DNA from: Colwellia hornerae
GTDB taxonomy: Bacteria; Pseudomonadota; Gammaproteobacteria; Enterobacterales; Alteromonadaceae
NCBI RefSeq assembly: GCF_007954355.1
Contig: NZ_VOLR01000024.1
Coordinates: forward strand, 1-64,000
Length of the DNA: 64,000 bases
Direction of reading: 5' to 3'
Shown here: positions 18,031 through 27,227 of the stretch, one piece after another
Position numbering within the stretch: position 1 is the stretch's first letter
How the letters are laid out: the number at the start of each line of letters is the position of its first letter
Translations under genes and position numbers: made by a program
The notes under the pieces: model-generated
The model's database searches: none
What the model saw: the letters and a program-made list of their open reading frames with translations, nothing else
Told to the model about the DNA's origin: nothing

Positions 18031-20286
18031 CTAACTGTTATTGGCAATATTAGTCTTATGCCAGACTAGATAGTCACTTTTAGTCATAGGTTTGGCGATT
18101 AAATAACCTTGAATAGCATCAATATGCAGAGACTTGAGTAACTCGTGTTGCGCTAGTGCTTCAACTCCCTCAGCAACCACTGTTATGTTAAGACTTTTAG
18201 CCAAGGTTATTATCGTCTTAACGATACTAAAGCCAGTCGCGTCATCCAAAACCTTATCGATAAAGCTTTTATCAATTTTCAGTTCCTTTACCGGGAAAGC
18301 ACTTAAGTGTGTTAAACAAGAGTAGCCGGTACCAAAATCATCTATTGAAAAGGCAAAGCCTTTTGCTTTTATTTCTTCCATTTGTTGAACCGTATTATCA
18401 ATATCACCAGCCAACATCGATTCAGTAATTTCTAACTTAATTTGTGCTGGCAATATATCAAAGCCAGCAATGGTATTAAGTAACTCAGTTTTTAAAGTAG
18501 AGGAGTTAAATTGGCAATGACTTATATTGATTGAAACACTGAACAACTCGTCAATAATATTTTCGGTACGCAATTGCGCAATCAATATACAAATATCACG
18601 TAAGACAATGTTCTGTAATTTTTGAATGAGTCCGTATTGTTCGGCAATGGGTATAAATTCATTGGGCGCTACCAGTCCTTTACTGGGATGATTCCATCGA
18701 ATCAGGGCTTCTGCTCCAATGACTTTGCCTGAGCTACTTACTTGTGGCTGAAAATAAGCACAAAATTCATCACTGGCTATCGCTCTAACAAGGTCAGTTT
18801 CAAGTTCTGCCTGCTTTTCTAATAAGGTTTGTAATGCAGGATCATAGAAACTATAACTGTTACCTTTTTTCATTTTTGCGCGATACATAGCAGTATCTGC
18901 AAATTTTAATATATTATCTATTAATGAATTACTCTGATTAACTAAGCTAATACCAATACTACAACTGACTTGAAATGCTAATTCCCCTAGCTCAAACTTT
19001 TCATCAAATACGCTGTGTAGTTTTTGAGCGATGACTTCAGATTCAATGATGGCTTGTTCATTATTTTCTCCGACATATTCCAATAAAATAATAAACTCAT
19101 CGCCACCCACTCTCGCTAAAGTATCAGAGGATCTTATAACCGCACTCAGCCTTTTAGATAGCTCGACTAAAATTTCATCACCGGCACTATGTCCTAATGA
19201 GTCATTAATTCTTTTAAAGTTATCTAAATCCAAAAATAATAAAGCACCGGTCTTACCCGAGCGCTTTATTCTCTCAACGCACATTGTTAACCTTTCGTTG
19301 AGCATTCGCCTGTTAGGAAGATTGGTTAATGGGTCAAAGAAAGCTAACTTTTCTATCGCCTTCTCTGCCTCTTTACGCACCGTTATATCTCTAGCTATCC
19401 AGACAATATGTCTTTTATTAGGAGTGCTTGGCTGATAATGGTCAAGGGGAGCGGTTCTTCCCTCAAAAGTAAGATGACCTTTTTGAACGTCAAGCTGATA
19501 TTCAAATATTTGCACTTCATTGGTGGCTAAGGTTTTGTTAATCACCGCCATAATCGGCTGTGCATCTTTTTGAGGTAAAGCGTTATTTACATTTTTGTTA
19601 ATGAGCTTGCTGACTGAACCATATAGTAATTCATCAGCTGAGCCATAAATATCGGTATATACACCATCTTCACTCAATATTAAGGCTAAATCAGGCATAA
19701 CCTTACTAAAAGCTTGAAATTTTTGATTACTTTTTTGTAAATCAGCAATCAGTTGTTTGGCGTTTAGTGACTCAACATTTTTCTCTAAGGCAATGCTTGA
19801 AAAATGCACGAAATAGTCAATTAACTCTAAGTCTTTATCTGTCGGAGATTTAGGAGAGCTATGATAAATAGCAAAGGAACCAATAGTTTTTAATTGTGTC
19901 GAAATAATGGGGGTTGACCAACACGATTTAAGGTCAAAGCTCAATGCTAGCTCTTTAAAGTCTTGCCATAACGGCGATATTGCGATGTCTTCGACAATGA
20001 CGCGAGACTTTCGATACGCCGCGGTTCCACAAGACCCTACCTTGGGGCCAATATATACGCCATTAATTGCCTGGCAATACTTATCATCAATATTTGGCGC
20101 AGCACAGTGAAAAAGTTGTTCTCCCTTTAGCGATAATATTGAACACCTCGCTGACTTGTCATCAATAAGTTCTTCAATAGATAAACAAATATCATTTAGC
20201 ACATTATTTAAAGGTCGACCTAAGGCAATTTTAGACAAGATATCTTGTTGGTGAAATAATAATTTTCTTAATCTAGCTATGTCCAT
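18031..20286 (-). CDS. GAF-PAS-GGDEF-EAL c-di-GMP enzyme
   Basis: A 751-residue cytosolic protein that may both make and degrade cyclic di-GMP. The domains in order are GAF (about 20-180, including CGTAAYRKS), PAS (about 190-310), GGDEF (about 320-480) and EAL (about 495-745). GGDEF is intact (RVGGDEF, about 390-396) and is preceded by an RSSD inhibitory-site motif. EAL is intact (GAEALIRW, about 523) together with DDFGTGYS and the later ELKIDKSFI lysine. Both activities are therefore possible, with one perhaps dominant depending on GAF/PAS input. It has no membrane helix. The first ATG is used. Confidence 0.93.
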   Translation of the reverse strand: MDIARLRKLLFHQQDILSKIALGRPLNNVLNDICLSIEELIDDKSARCSILSLKGEQLFHCAAPNIDDKYCQAINGVYIGPKVGSCGTAAYRKSRVIVEDIAISPLWQDFKELALSFDLKSCWSTPIISTQLKTIGSFAIYHSSPKSPTDKDLELIDYFVHFSSIALEKNVESLNAKQLIADLQKSNQKFQAFSKVMPDLALILSEDGVYTDIYGSADELLYGSVSKLINKNVNNALPQKDAQPIMAVINKTLATNEVQIFEYQLDVQKGHLTFEGRTAPLDHYQPSTPNKRHIVWIARDITVRKEAEKAIEKLAFFDPLTNLPNRRMLNERLTMCVERIKRSGKTGALLFLDLDNFKRINDSLGHSAGDEILVELSKRLSAVIRSSDTLARVGGDEFIILLEYVGENNEQAIIESEVIAQKLHSVFDEKFELGELAFQVSCSIGISLVNQSNSLIDNILKFADTAMYRAKMKKGNSYSFYDPALQTLLEKQAELETDLVRAIASDEFCAYFQPQVSSSGKVIGAEALIRWNHPSKGLVAPNEFIPIAEQYGLIQKLQNIVLRDICILIAQLRTENIIDELFSVSINISHCQFNSSTLKTELLNTIAGFDILPAQIKLEITESMLAGDIDNTVQQMEEIKAKGFAFSIDDFGTGYSCLTHLSAFPVKELKIDKSFIDKVLDDATGFSIVKTIITLAKSLNITVVAEGVEALAQHELLKSLHIDAIQGYLIAKPMTKSDYLVWHKTNIANNS

Positions 20287-20376
20287 ATCTCACCAAAATT
20301 GGTAATTGCCTTAGCGGTTAATTTATAGCAAAACATTTTCAAGGTCAAAGCCATCTCGTCGTTTAAAGCAAAAGCT

Positions 20377-21234
20377 TTAGTTAACTATGCGGCTTTTCAC
20401 TGGGGTTTGGCAAATATCTAAAACGGGTGGTGGTTTTTTGTAAAAAAAGGCATTTTCTCGTCTTTTACGTTTTTCTATCATTTCGCTAAAAGCGGGGTGT
20501 TCGGTATTCTTTACCGCTAATAATATTTGTTGTTCTTTTGGCACATCACTCATCATTTTCATGCTTGTCATAGAGGTATAATTTTTTTCAGCAACAGGCG
20601 TATCACCTTCAATAACTGATGTTCTAGTAATGGCTTGTACGTGATTCATGCCATAAACCACACGGCCAAAGATAGTCATGATTCGATCTAAATAGCGAGT
20701 GGCTTGACCATTAACAATATAAAAATGACTTGAGGCGGAATCGGCATCATTACTTCGAGCCATTGCGATAACACCAGGGCAATGTGTTAGCCAGGCTTTT
20801 TTTTCACTTGGGTTATGAGCTAACGAAAATCCGTCTTTAAAACCGGTTTGTTCAGCGAATAAATCATCCTCTTGAATTTTAGTGAACTGCCAGTTTTCAT
20901 CGGTAGTAAAGTCACCTTCCATGGTTAATGTTGGTACTAACTTGTCTTGACGACTGCCGTCTTCAGGACCACCTTGCGCAACAAAACCGTCGATCACTCG
21001 ATAAAATTTATTACCATCATAATGACCTGCCTTAGTCAGTTTTATAAACTGTTCAACATGCTTAGGCGAAAATTGTGGTGCCAGTTCTATGACAACTTTT
21101 CCGTGTGGTAATGTCAGTAGTACGGTTCTTTCACTATCTAAAGTACGCCATTGATCCGCTATTTTTGATGTCTGTGCAGCGGCGCTAAAAATAGTCAGTA
21201 ATGTACTCATTACTAAAATAAGTTTGATTTTCAT
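20377..21234 (-). CDS. Periplasmic peptidyl-prolyl cis-trans isomerase, cyclophilin type
   Basis: A 285-residue protein with a signal peptide (about 1-20, ending in SAAAQ) and a cyclophilin domain (about 40-220). Motifs include FYRVIDGFVAQGG (with the catalytic Arg-Phe region) and GVIAMARSNDADSASSHFYIV. It accelerates proline isomerisation during folding of exported proteins. It is longer than PpiA because of insertions in the domain (the region around EDDLFAEQTGFKDGFSLAH) and a basic C-terminal tail. It is divergent from the DUF445 gene, with about 115 bases between them for both promoters. Confidence 0.92.
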   Translation of the reverse strand: MKIKLILVMSTLLTIFSAAAQTSKIADQWRTLDSERTVLLTLPHGKVVIELAPQFSPKHVEQFIKLTKAGHYDGNKFYRVIDGFVAQGGPEDGSRQDKLVPTLTMEGDFTTDENWQFTKIQEDDLFAEQTGFKDGFSLAHNPSEKKAWLTHCPGVIAMARSNDADSASSHFYIVNGQATRYLDRIMTIFGRVVYGMNHVQAITRTSVIEGDTPVAEKNYTSMTSMKMMSDVPKEQQILLAVKNTEHPAFSEMIEKRKRRENAFFYKKPPPVLDICQTPVKSRIVN

Positions 21235-21349
21235 GGTGTTTCCTTAATATTTATCCTTTACCCGTTACTATACAGTAAAAGAGTTGGCGCAAAACCATGC
21301 AATTGTTAATATAGCGCGATAGAAACAAACACTAATTTTGAGGTACTCA

Positions 21350-22060
21350 GTGAATAAAAGTTTTATGACTAATATCATCGCCTTGCTTGCTACTTTAGCG
21401 GGTTATTTTTTCGAGCAGTCTTTACTCTTTACCATAGGCTTATTTGCCTTGTCGGGGGCCTTTACCAATTGGATTGCTATACATATGCTTTTTGAAAAAG
21501 TGCCCTTTTTATATGGTTCTGGTGTTATTCCTGCACGCTTTGAAGATTTTAAAAAAGCAATTAAAGAGCTGATGATGGAACAGTTTTTCACTGAAGAAAA
21601 TATTGACCGATTCTTGTCGGGTGGTTCAGGTGGCATGGTGTCTTTAGACTTAACGCCCGTCATCGAAAAAATAGACTTGAATCCTGCTTTTGATGACTTA
21701 GTTGATGTTATTGAAAAGTCATCGTTTGGTGGCATGTTAGCGATGGTTGGAGGCAGTGAAGCATTACAGCCATTACGAGAGCCCTTTATTGAAAAGATGA
21801 AAGTCACTGTCGCTAAAATCTCACAAAGTGAAGAATTTAACAATATCCTCAAAGACGAATTAGAGCAGCCGAGTGTTATGGCGGATATGCGTGAAAAAGT
21901 CAGTGAAATTATTGATCAAAGGCTAAATGAATTGACACCACAACTGGTGAAGGAAATTATCCAAGCGATGATCCGCAAACACTTAGGTTGGTTGGTTGTT
22001 TGGGGAGGTGTATTTGGTGGTATTATTGGCTTTATCGCCGCCGTTACTAATAATTTCTAA
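21350..22060 (+). CDS. DUF445 family membrane protein
   Basis: A 236-residue protein with a hydrophobic N-terminus (about 5-45, ATLAGYFFEQ and FALSGAFTNWIAIHMLFE), an amphipathic helical middle part and a C-terminal membrane segment (LGWLVVWGGVFGGIIGFIAAV). The pattern GAFTNWIAIHMLFEKVPFLYGSGVIP is characteristic of the DUF445/YheB-like family, whose role is unclear. I chose GTG at 21350, which has a GAGG site 6 bases ahead. A TTG further up would overlap that site, and ATG 21365 has none. Confidence 0.85.
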   Translation: MNKSFMTNIIALLATLAGYFFEQSLLFTIGLFALSGAFTNWIAIHMLFEKVPFLYGSGVIPARFEDFKKAIKELMMEQFFTEENIDRFLSGGSGGMVSLDLTPVIEKIDLNPAFDDLVDVIEKSSFGGMLAMVGGSEALQPLREPFIEKMKVTVAKISQSEEFNNILKDELEQPSVMADMREKVSEIIDQRLNELTPQLVKEIIQAMIRKHLGWLVVWGGVFGGIIGFIAAVTNNF

Positions 22061-22077
22061 GATTTTATCAGCTATTC

Positions 22078-22118
22078 TTTCGCAACGAACTCTGCATATA
22101 ATTCGTTGCGAAATTTTT
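22078..22118 (+). terminator. Terminator after the DUF445 gene
   Basis: A 12-bp perfect stem (22078-22089 with 22102-22113, arm TTTCGCAACGAA), a 12-base loop and a following T run. Confidence 0.85.
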
Positions 22119-22316
22119 CATTACAGGCAACAAGGTTATACTTGTTATTCCTTAGTCCCTTTTGTGCTATTAGTTCCGGCAACTTTTTAGTTTAAACGCT
22201 TTAATTTTCACCTTATTGGGGCTATGCTTGCGCTTTAAACACAGGGATTTATTTCTCTTGTTGTGCGAAATCGCCCAATTAAGAACATCCCGTCATTGAA
22301 TAAGGTAACCGGAGAC

Positions 22317-23504
22317 ATGTTTGGTAGCTTAAAGGCTTTGCCTGCCGATCCTATTTTAGGCTTGTTGGCTAAATATCGTGAAGATTCAAACCCACATAAA
22401 ATTGATTTGGGTGTGGGCGTTTATAAAAATGAAGCAGGTCATACAGCGATCTTAGACTGTGTGAAAACGGCGGAAAAATATCGTAACGATCACGAAGATA
22501 CCAAAGTTTATATTGGTCCTACCGGCTCACCTGTATTTAATGAAGAGATGAGCAAATTAATTTTTGGCCACCATAAAGTGCTGCTCGAAAATAGAGCGCG
22601 CACGGTTTCTACTCCTGGAGGCACTGGGGCATTACGTGTTGCGGCTGAATTTATTAAGTCGTGTAAAGCGGGCGCCACTATTTGGGTGAGTAATCCAACC
22701 TGGGCAAATCATACGGGGTTGTTTGAAGCCGCCGGTTTAACCGTTAAAACCTATCCGTATTACGACCACGAAAACAAAACCCTTGATTTCGATGGTATGT
22801 TAGCGGCATTAAAAGAAGTTAGCAGCGATGATGCTGTGTTGTTACATGCGTGTTGTCATAACCCAAGTGGTATGGACTTAAACAATGAGCAGTGGCAACA
22901 AGTTGTTGAAGTAGCTAAAGACGTTGGCTTTTTACCTCTTATTGATATGGCATACCAAGGTTTTGGTGTTGGTTTAGACGAAGATGCCTATGGTCTACGT
23001 TTAATGGCTGAACATGCAAAAGAAATGATTGTTTGTAGTTCATGCTCGAAAAATTTTGGTTTATATCGCGAACGTATTGGTGCCTGTACTATTATTGGCG
23101 AAACATCAGCCGCAGTTGATGTTGCCCAGTCAGTATTACTTTATGTGATCCGTGTTATTTACTCTATGCCACCAGCACATGGTGCGGCATTAGTTGAAAC
23201 GATCTTAAGTTCTGATGAACTTCGTACCCAGTGGCATGCAGAATTAAAAGAAATGCGAGACCGTATTAATGGTAACCGTCAACTATTGGTTGATAAGTTA
23301 GTAGAAAATGGTGTGACTCGTGACTTCAGCTTTATTACCCGTCAAATGGGCATGTTCTCATTCTTAGGTATAACCCCTGAGCAAGTGCAGCAGTTACAAG
23401 ATGAGTATAGTATTTATATGGTGGGTTCAAGCCGTATGAGTATTGCCGGTATCGCGAATAGTAATGTTGATTACTTAGCAAAATCTATCGCAAAAGTTTT
23501 ATAA
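22317..23504 (+). CDS. Aspartate/aromatic aminotransferase
   Basis: A PLP-dependent class I aminotransferase of 395 residues (E. coli AspC 396, TyrB 397). It moves amino groups between aspartate or aromatic amino acids and 2-oxoglutarate. The PLP lysine lies in SSCSKNFGLYRERIG (about residue 245), with the substrate-binding arginine near the C-terminus (SSRMSIAGI). An open frame extends upstream to 22263, but ATG 22317 has a GGAG site and gives the family start MFGSLKALPADPI. The sequence alone does not separate AspC from TyrB, so no symbol is given. A strong hairpin follows. Confidence 0.94.
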   Translation: MFGSLKALPADPILGLLAKYREDSNPHKIDLGVGVYKNEAGHTAILDCVKTAEKYRNDHEDTKVYIGPTGSPVFNEEMSKLIFGHHKVLLENRARTVSTPGGTGALRVAAEFIKSCKAGATIWVSNPTWANHTGLFEAAGLTVKTYPYYDHENKTLDFDGMLAALKEVSSDDAVLLHACCHNPSGMDLNNEQWQQVVEVAKDVGFLPLIDMAYQGFGVGLDEDAYGLRLMAEHAKEMIVCSSCSKNFGLYRERIGACTIIGETSAAVDVAQSVLLYVIRVIYSMPPAHGAALVETILSSDELRTQWHAELKEMRDRINGNRQLLVDKLVENGVTRDFSFITRQMGMFSFLGITPEQVQQLQDEYSIYMVGSSRMSIAGIANSNVDYLAKSIAKVL

Positions 23505-23545
23505 ACGCTAAAGCACTAAAATTTTTTAAGCTTAATAAAATAATT

Positions 23546-23583
23546 AAAGCCAAAACATCTAAGTGTTTTGGCTTTATTGTTCT
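23546..23583. terminator. Terminator after the aminotransferase gene
   Basis: A 12-bp perfect stem (23546-23557 with 23564-23575, arm AAAGCCAAAACA), a 6-base loop and T-rich flanks on both strands. It can serve both this gene and the convergent DUF952 gene. Confidence 0.8.
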
Positions 23584-23624
23584 TGGCTATCTAGCACATC
23601 TATAAAGTGAGTAAGCGGCTATAT

Positions 23625-24236
23625 TTAGAGGTGAAAATTTCCATCCTCATTAAGTGATATTTTTTCAACCTCGGTAACCGCATTGATGTTTAATGGGCCA
23701 TATATATGAGGGTATAAACCACCACTAGCAGGTTCCCACTTTATTTCGGGTATGACTAACTCTTTATCAACACTCAAAATAAGTGGCTGTTCTTTATCTT
23801 TATAATATTTATTGGCAAGACGGTTTAATTGACTTTTGGGTGTCGCATGAATAAAACCTTCGCTGGTTAACGAATCACGTGTTAGCTTACCTTCACTCAG
23901 CGCTTGTTGATATTCAGCATTTGATGAAAGTAAATAGATAGCAGGGTCACTTAGCCCGCCATACATGCGAATAAAAGTATTTGTTAGTACTCGTTGCTCA
24001 TCTTTTGCGTAAAGGTAGTCAACACGAAATATGCCTTTAATATTATTATTTTCAATAGACTGACTGATAATGCTTATTTCTGCTCGAGCAGTCCAGTCAG
24101 TACCTGTTAACCATAAAGGAACATTGTCAGCAAGATGTTGATGACCCTTTCTTTCAAATGGATAGGTTTTTCCACGTACTAACTCTGCGTAATCATCTGA
24201 ACGTAGAATTGAATTGTTTGCAATTTTAAAGCCCAT
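23625..24236 (-). CDS. DUF952 protein with an extra N-terminal domain
   Basis: A 203-residue protein. The C-terminal half (about 98-195) matches the DUF952 pattern, a small fold with conserved GFIHATPKSQL and the late GGLYPHIYGPL. The N-terminal half (about 1-95: FERKGHQHLADNVPLWLTGTDWTARAEI and following) is not known to me. Function is unknown for both halves. There is no signal peptide. It is monocistronic and convergent with the aminotransferase gene. Confidence 0.8.
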   Translation of the reverse strand: MGFKIANNSILRSDDYAELVRGKTYPFERKGHQHLADNVPLWLTGTDWTARAEISIISQSIENNNIKGIFRVDYLYAKDEQRVLTNTFIRMYGGLSDPAIYLLSSNAEYQQALSEGKLTRDSLTSEGFIHATPKSQLNRLANKYYKDKEQPLILSVDKELVIPEIKWEPASGGLYPHIYGPLNINAVTEVEKISLNEDGNFHL

Positions 24237-24449
24237 GGGTTCTCCTGTGTAAAATTGTTGTTAGCGATAAAGCTATTCGTTGTCTATGTTACCGATAAGT
24301 GGACACGCTTGAAATGGTAAATAACAAAGAATATATATGTTGTCGTATGGCTATTACCAATCAATATATATTTTGCTGAGTTTTGAATGGTAACGGCTAG
24401 ATGTAAAATTATGCTACATTAATGGCGTAAATTTTTAGGGAAATAAAAA

Positions 24450-24779
24450 ATGACTGAACAAAGCAATTTTAAACATATGCAACTGGCCACCTTACACGAG
24501 AGTTTAACTGATAAAACTCATGTCATTGTTGATATTCGTGACGCGGCTTCTTTCCAAGCAAACCATATTCCTGGCGCTATTCATTTAAGTAATGAAAACT
24601 TTGCTGACTTCATTCGTGAAGCCGACTTAGATGCACCCGTAGTTGTTTGTTGTTACCACGGTATTTCTAGCCAACAAGCCGCACAATTTCTTATTAGCCA
24701 GGACTTCACTGACGTTTATTCACTGGACGGTGGTTTTACTGATTGGCAATTACGTTTTCCACAAGACATAGAACACTAG
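24450..24779 (+). CDS. glpE: Thiosulfate sulfurtransferase, single rhodanese domain
   Basis: A 109-residue rhodanese (E. coli GlpE 108) that transfers sulfane sulfur from thiosulfate to thiol acceptors. The active-site loop is CCYHGISS, with catalytic Cys68. E. coli has CYHGNSS at the same place. [12 protein letters not shown] and the end GGFTDWQ are also conserved. glpG starts 13 bases downstream, the same order as in E. coli, though the glycerol regulator glpR is not here. The start ATG has only a weak AGGG site. Confidence 0.95.
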   Translation: MTEQSNFKHMQLATLHESLTDKTHVIVDIRDAASFQANHIPGAIHLSNENFADFIREADLDAPVVVCCYHGISSQQAAQFLISQDFTDVYSLDGGFTDWQLRFPQDIEH

Positions 24780-24792
24780 ATAGTTGAGCATA

Positions 24793-25671
24793 ATGTCGGC
24801 ATCTAATGCAACAGATGAGCTAAGCCCGTTAATACAAGTCAAGCAACATAATATTGCCTTGTTGTTTGCGAATTATTTAACCAGTTTAAATATCGATGCG
24901 AAAGTACAAAAGAATGACAGTGATTATATTATTTACTGTGCAACGAGTAAAATCGACCAAGCCAAAGAAATTTTTGCTGAATTTATTGCCGACCCTTACC
25001 AAGAAAAATATCAGCAAGCCGCATGGCAAAGTGGCCAAGTTGCACAAGTTCAAGACAACTCACCTTCATTAATAACAAGCTTTAAAGAGCAATTTTTTGC
25101 TCATGCAGGCGGGGTAACTTTAACTATTTTTGCCTTGTGCTGGTTAGTGTTTATCGCGAGTTTATTGGGCTTTGCTCGTCCTACTTTTGAGTTGTTACAT
25201 TTCTATCCTAAGCTAACACTTGAGGCTTTTTTTGCTTCGCCATTACGTTTATTAGGGCCTGCACTTTTTCATTTTTCATGGTTACATATTGTTTTTAATA
25301 CCATGTGGTGGTGGCAATTAGGTGGCAGTGTCGAACGGACTTTAGGAAAAGGGGCGTTAATTAATTTGTTTTTGATCACCGCACTTGTCTCTAATCTGGG
25401 GCAATTTATGGTTTCAGGTCCTAATTTTGGTGGTCTGTCGGGTGTTGTTTATGGTTTAGTGGGTTATGTTTGGTGGTATGGCTGGCTAGCTCCTGAAAAA
25501 GGTTTAATGATCTCTAAACCGATTATTGGCTTTTTACTGTTTTGGCTTTTACTAGGCTACGCTGATGTTTTGCCAGTTAATATGGCAAATACTGCGCACT
25601 TATTAGGATTAATCAGCGGCTGTTTGTTAGCCGCAGTTAAAGTGTTATTGATGAAAGGCACTAGATCTTAA
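24793..25671 (+). CDS. glpG: Rhomboid intramembrane serine protease
   Basis: A 292-residue inner-membrane protease. The cytosolic N-terminal domain (about 1-90) is followed by six or seven helices. Catalytic Ser216 is in GGLSGVVYG and His269 is in NTAHLLG. The 53-residue spacing equals that of S201/H254 in E. coli GlpG. HFSWLHIVFNTMWWWQLG supplies the oxyanion His and Asn. I prefer ATG 24793 to the TTG at 24784. The 3' end of this gene, from about 25561, is the founder of the tandem array that follows. The gene itself is intact. Confidence 0.95.
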   Translation: MSASNATDELSPLIQVKQHNIALLFANYLTSLNIDAKVQKNDSDYIIYCATSKIDQAKEIFAEFIADPYQEKYQQAAWQSGQVAQVQDNSPSLITSFKEQFFAHAGGVTLTIFALCWLVFIASLLGFARPTFELLHFYPKLTLEAFFASPLRLLGPALFHFSWLHIVFNTMWWWQLGGSVERTLGKGALINLFLITALVSNLGQFMVSGPNFGGLSGVVYGLVGYVWWYGWLAPEKGLMISKPIIGFLLFWLLLGYADVLPVNMANTAHLLGLISGCLLAAVKVLLMKGTRS

Positions 25672-26475
25672 TCAAAAGTTCAAGGTTCTGGGTTAATGTT
25701 TTGCTAGTTAATATGGCAAATACTGCGCACATATTCGGATGAGGATTAGTCAGCGGCTGTTTGTTAGCCGCAGTTAAAGTGTTATTGATGAAAGGCACTA
25801 GATCTTAATCAAAAGACCAAGGCTCTGGGCTGATTTCTTGCTGGTTAATATGGCAAATACTGCGCACATATTCGGATGAGGATTAGTCAGCGGCTGTTTG
25901 TTAGCAGCAGTTAAAGTGTTATTGATGAAAGGCATTAGATCTTAATCAAAAGATCAAGGTTCTGGATTAATGTTTTGCTGGTTAATATGGCAAATACTGC
26001 GCACATATTCGGATGAGGATTAATCAGCGGCTGTTTGTTAGCCGCAGTTAAAGTGTTATTGATGAAAGGCACTAGATCTTAATCAAAAGTTCAAGGTTCT
26101 GGGTTAATGTTTTGCTGGTTAATATGGCAAATACTGCGCACATATTCGGATGAGGATTAGTCAGCGGCTGTTTGTTAGCCGCAGTTAAAGTGTTATTGAT
26201 GAAAGGCACTAGGTCTTAATCAAGGCTCTGGGCTGATTTCTTGCTGGTTAATATGGCAAATACTGCGCACATATTCGGATGAGGATTAGTCAGCGGCTGT
26301 TTGTTAGCCGCAGTTAAAGTGTTATTGATGAAAGGCACTAGATCTTAATCAAGGCTCTGGGCTGATTTCTTGCTGGTTAATATGGCAAATACTGCGCACA
26401 TATTCGGATGAGGATTAGTCAGCGGCTGTTTGTTAGCAGCAGTTAAAGTGTTATTGATGAAAAGGCATTAGGGCT
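25561..26475 (+). repeat. Tandem array of glpG 3'-end copies, 7 units
   Basis: Seven units, the first inside glpG and six downstream. The anchor word GTTAATATGGCAAATACTGC starts at 25576, 25707, 25844, 25981, 26118, 26247 and 26376, giving periods of 131, 137, 137, 137, 129 and 129. All six downstream copies share the same change (ATATTCGGATGAGG in place of TTATTAGG), which adds 6 bases and puts a TGA stop after the catalytic His codon, so they cannot code for the GlpG end. The last two periods are shortened by an identical 8-base loss. Each unit keeps a hairpin, GCGGCT-GTTTGTT-AGCCGC, with one mismatch in copies three and seven. The 855 bases between glpG and the next gene contain nothing else. 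Confidence 0.95.
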
Positions 26476-26484
26476 TTATTAAAA

Positions 26485-26512
26485 CCGTAGGTCGAATTTT
26501 ACTGACCTACGG
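26485..26512 (-). terminator. Terminator of the FliL-like gene
   Basis: A 9-bp perfect stem, CCGTAGGTC with GACCTACGG (26485-26493, 26504-26512). Read on the minus strand it is followed by a short T-tract. Confidence 0.75.
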
Positions 26513-26525
26513 AGAGTCTTTACTG

Positions 26526-26918
26526 TTAGTTGTCTAGCCACTGAGTAAATAACAATTTTTTAATTAACGGTTGACCTGTTTCTTGTGTCAAAAGATTCTT
26601 CACTTTTTCTTCACATAAACGCTGAATTTCGTGACGACCATTAATCGATTTTACTTTTGCTTCAGGTTGTTGGCCAATAATAGCAATAATGGCATCGCGT
26701 AACAGTGGTGCATGATGTTCAACCGTTTCATAGTTTGCCGAATCTTCAATCATCAATTCAACGGTGAGACGTACATAGCCTAGCTTCTTCTTTACCGCAA
26801 CATAGTTAGTGATAATCGCGGGTTCGAAGCCAAAATAAGCATAATCTGCAGCTTTCACTGTAGATAAAGGTAAAGAGAATGACAATAATGTCGCTAATAT
26901 TAATAAAGTTTTTTTCAT
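26526..26918 (-). CDS. FliL-like exported protein
   Basis: A 130-residue protein with a cleavable-looking signal (about 1-23, ending VKA-AD) and a domain reminiscent of the C-terminal half of FliL, the flagellar stator-associated protein (YVRLTVELMIEDSANYETVEHHAPLLRDAIIAIIG). Free-standing FliL-like genes beside glpG are common in Alteromonadales. There are no other flagellar genes here. The role may be in the envelope rather than in the motor, which I cannot tell. Transcription runs toward the glpG array. Confidence 0.75.
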   Translation of the reverse strand: MKKTLLILATLLSFSLPLSTVKAADYAYFGFEPAIITNYVAVKKKLGYVRLTVELMIEDSANYETVEHHAPLLRDAIIAIIGQQPEAKVKSINGRHEIQRLCEEKVKNLLTQETGQPLIKKLLFTQWLDN

Positions 26919-27227
26919 TTTGTCGCTCTATTTAACTGGAGAATCGAAAAGTCTATCGACTATATTACAATGAATCTTTAGCTTTTATTAGCAAATTTGT
27001 TAGCTTTATTTATTTTTATAACGCCAGCGTTAAAAATCCCTTAATGATAACTCGCTTGATAGACTAACTTATCCGGCGCAACTTATTGATACTGGCTTAT
27101 GTAACGTTGCAGTTCCCCTCTTGAATTTGGGCAGGTAACGGGCGCTAAATTACCAGCGGCATAAACCAAACAATACTGATATGATATATCGGTTATTGTT
27201 TAATAAAATAGTTATTAATTAGTTGTT
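26919..27227. other. Intergenic region before ubiC
   Basis: A divergent spacer of 309 bases. The only clear structure is an imperfect inverted repeat at 27168-27201 (arms AAACAATACTGATAT and its near complement), about 27 bases before ubiC. No reading frame of note. Confidence 0.5.

Noticed and set aside
25561-26475. CRISPR array
   Set aside because: Units of 129-137 bases are contiguous, with no unique spacers, and derive from glpG; no cas genes are present.
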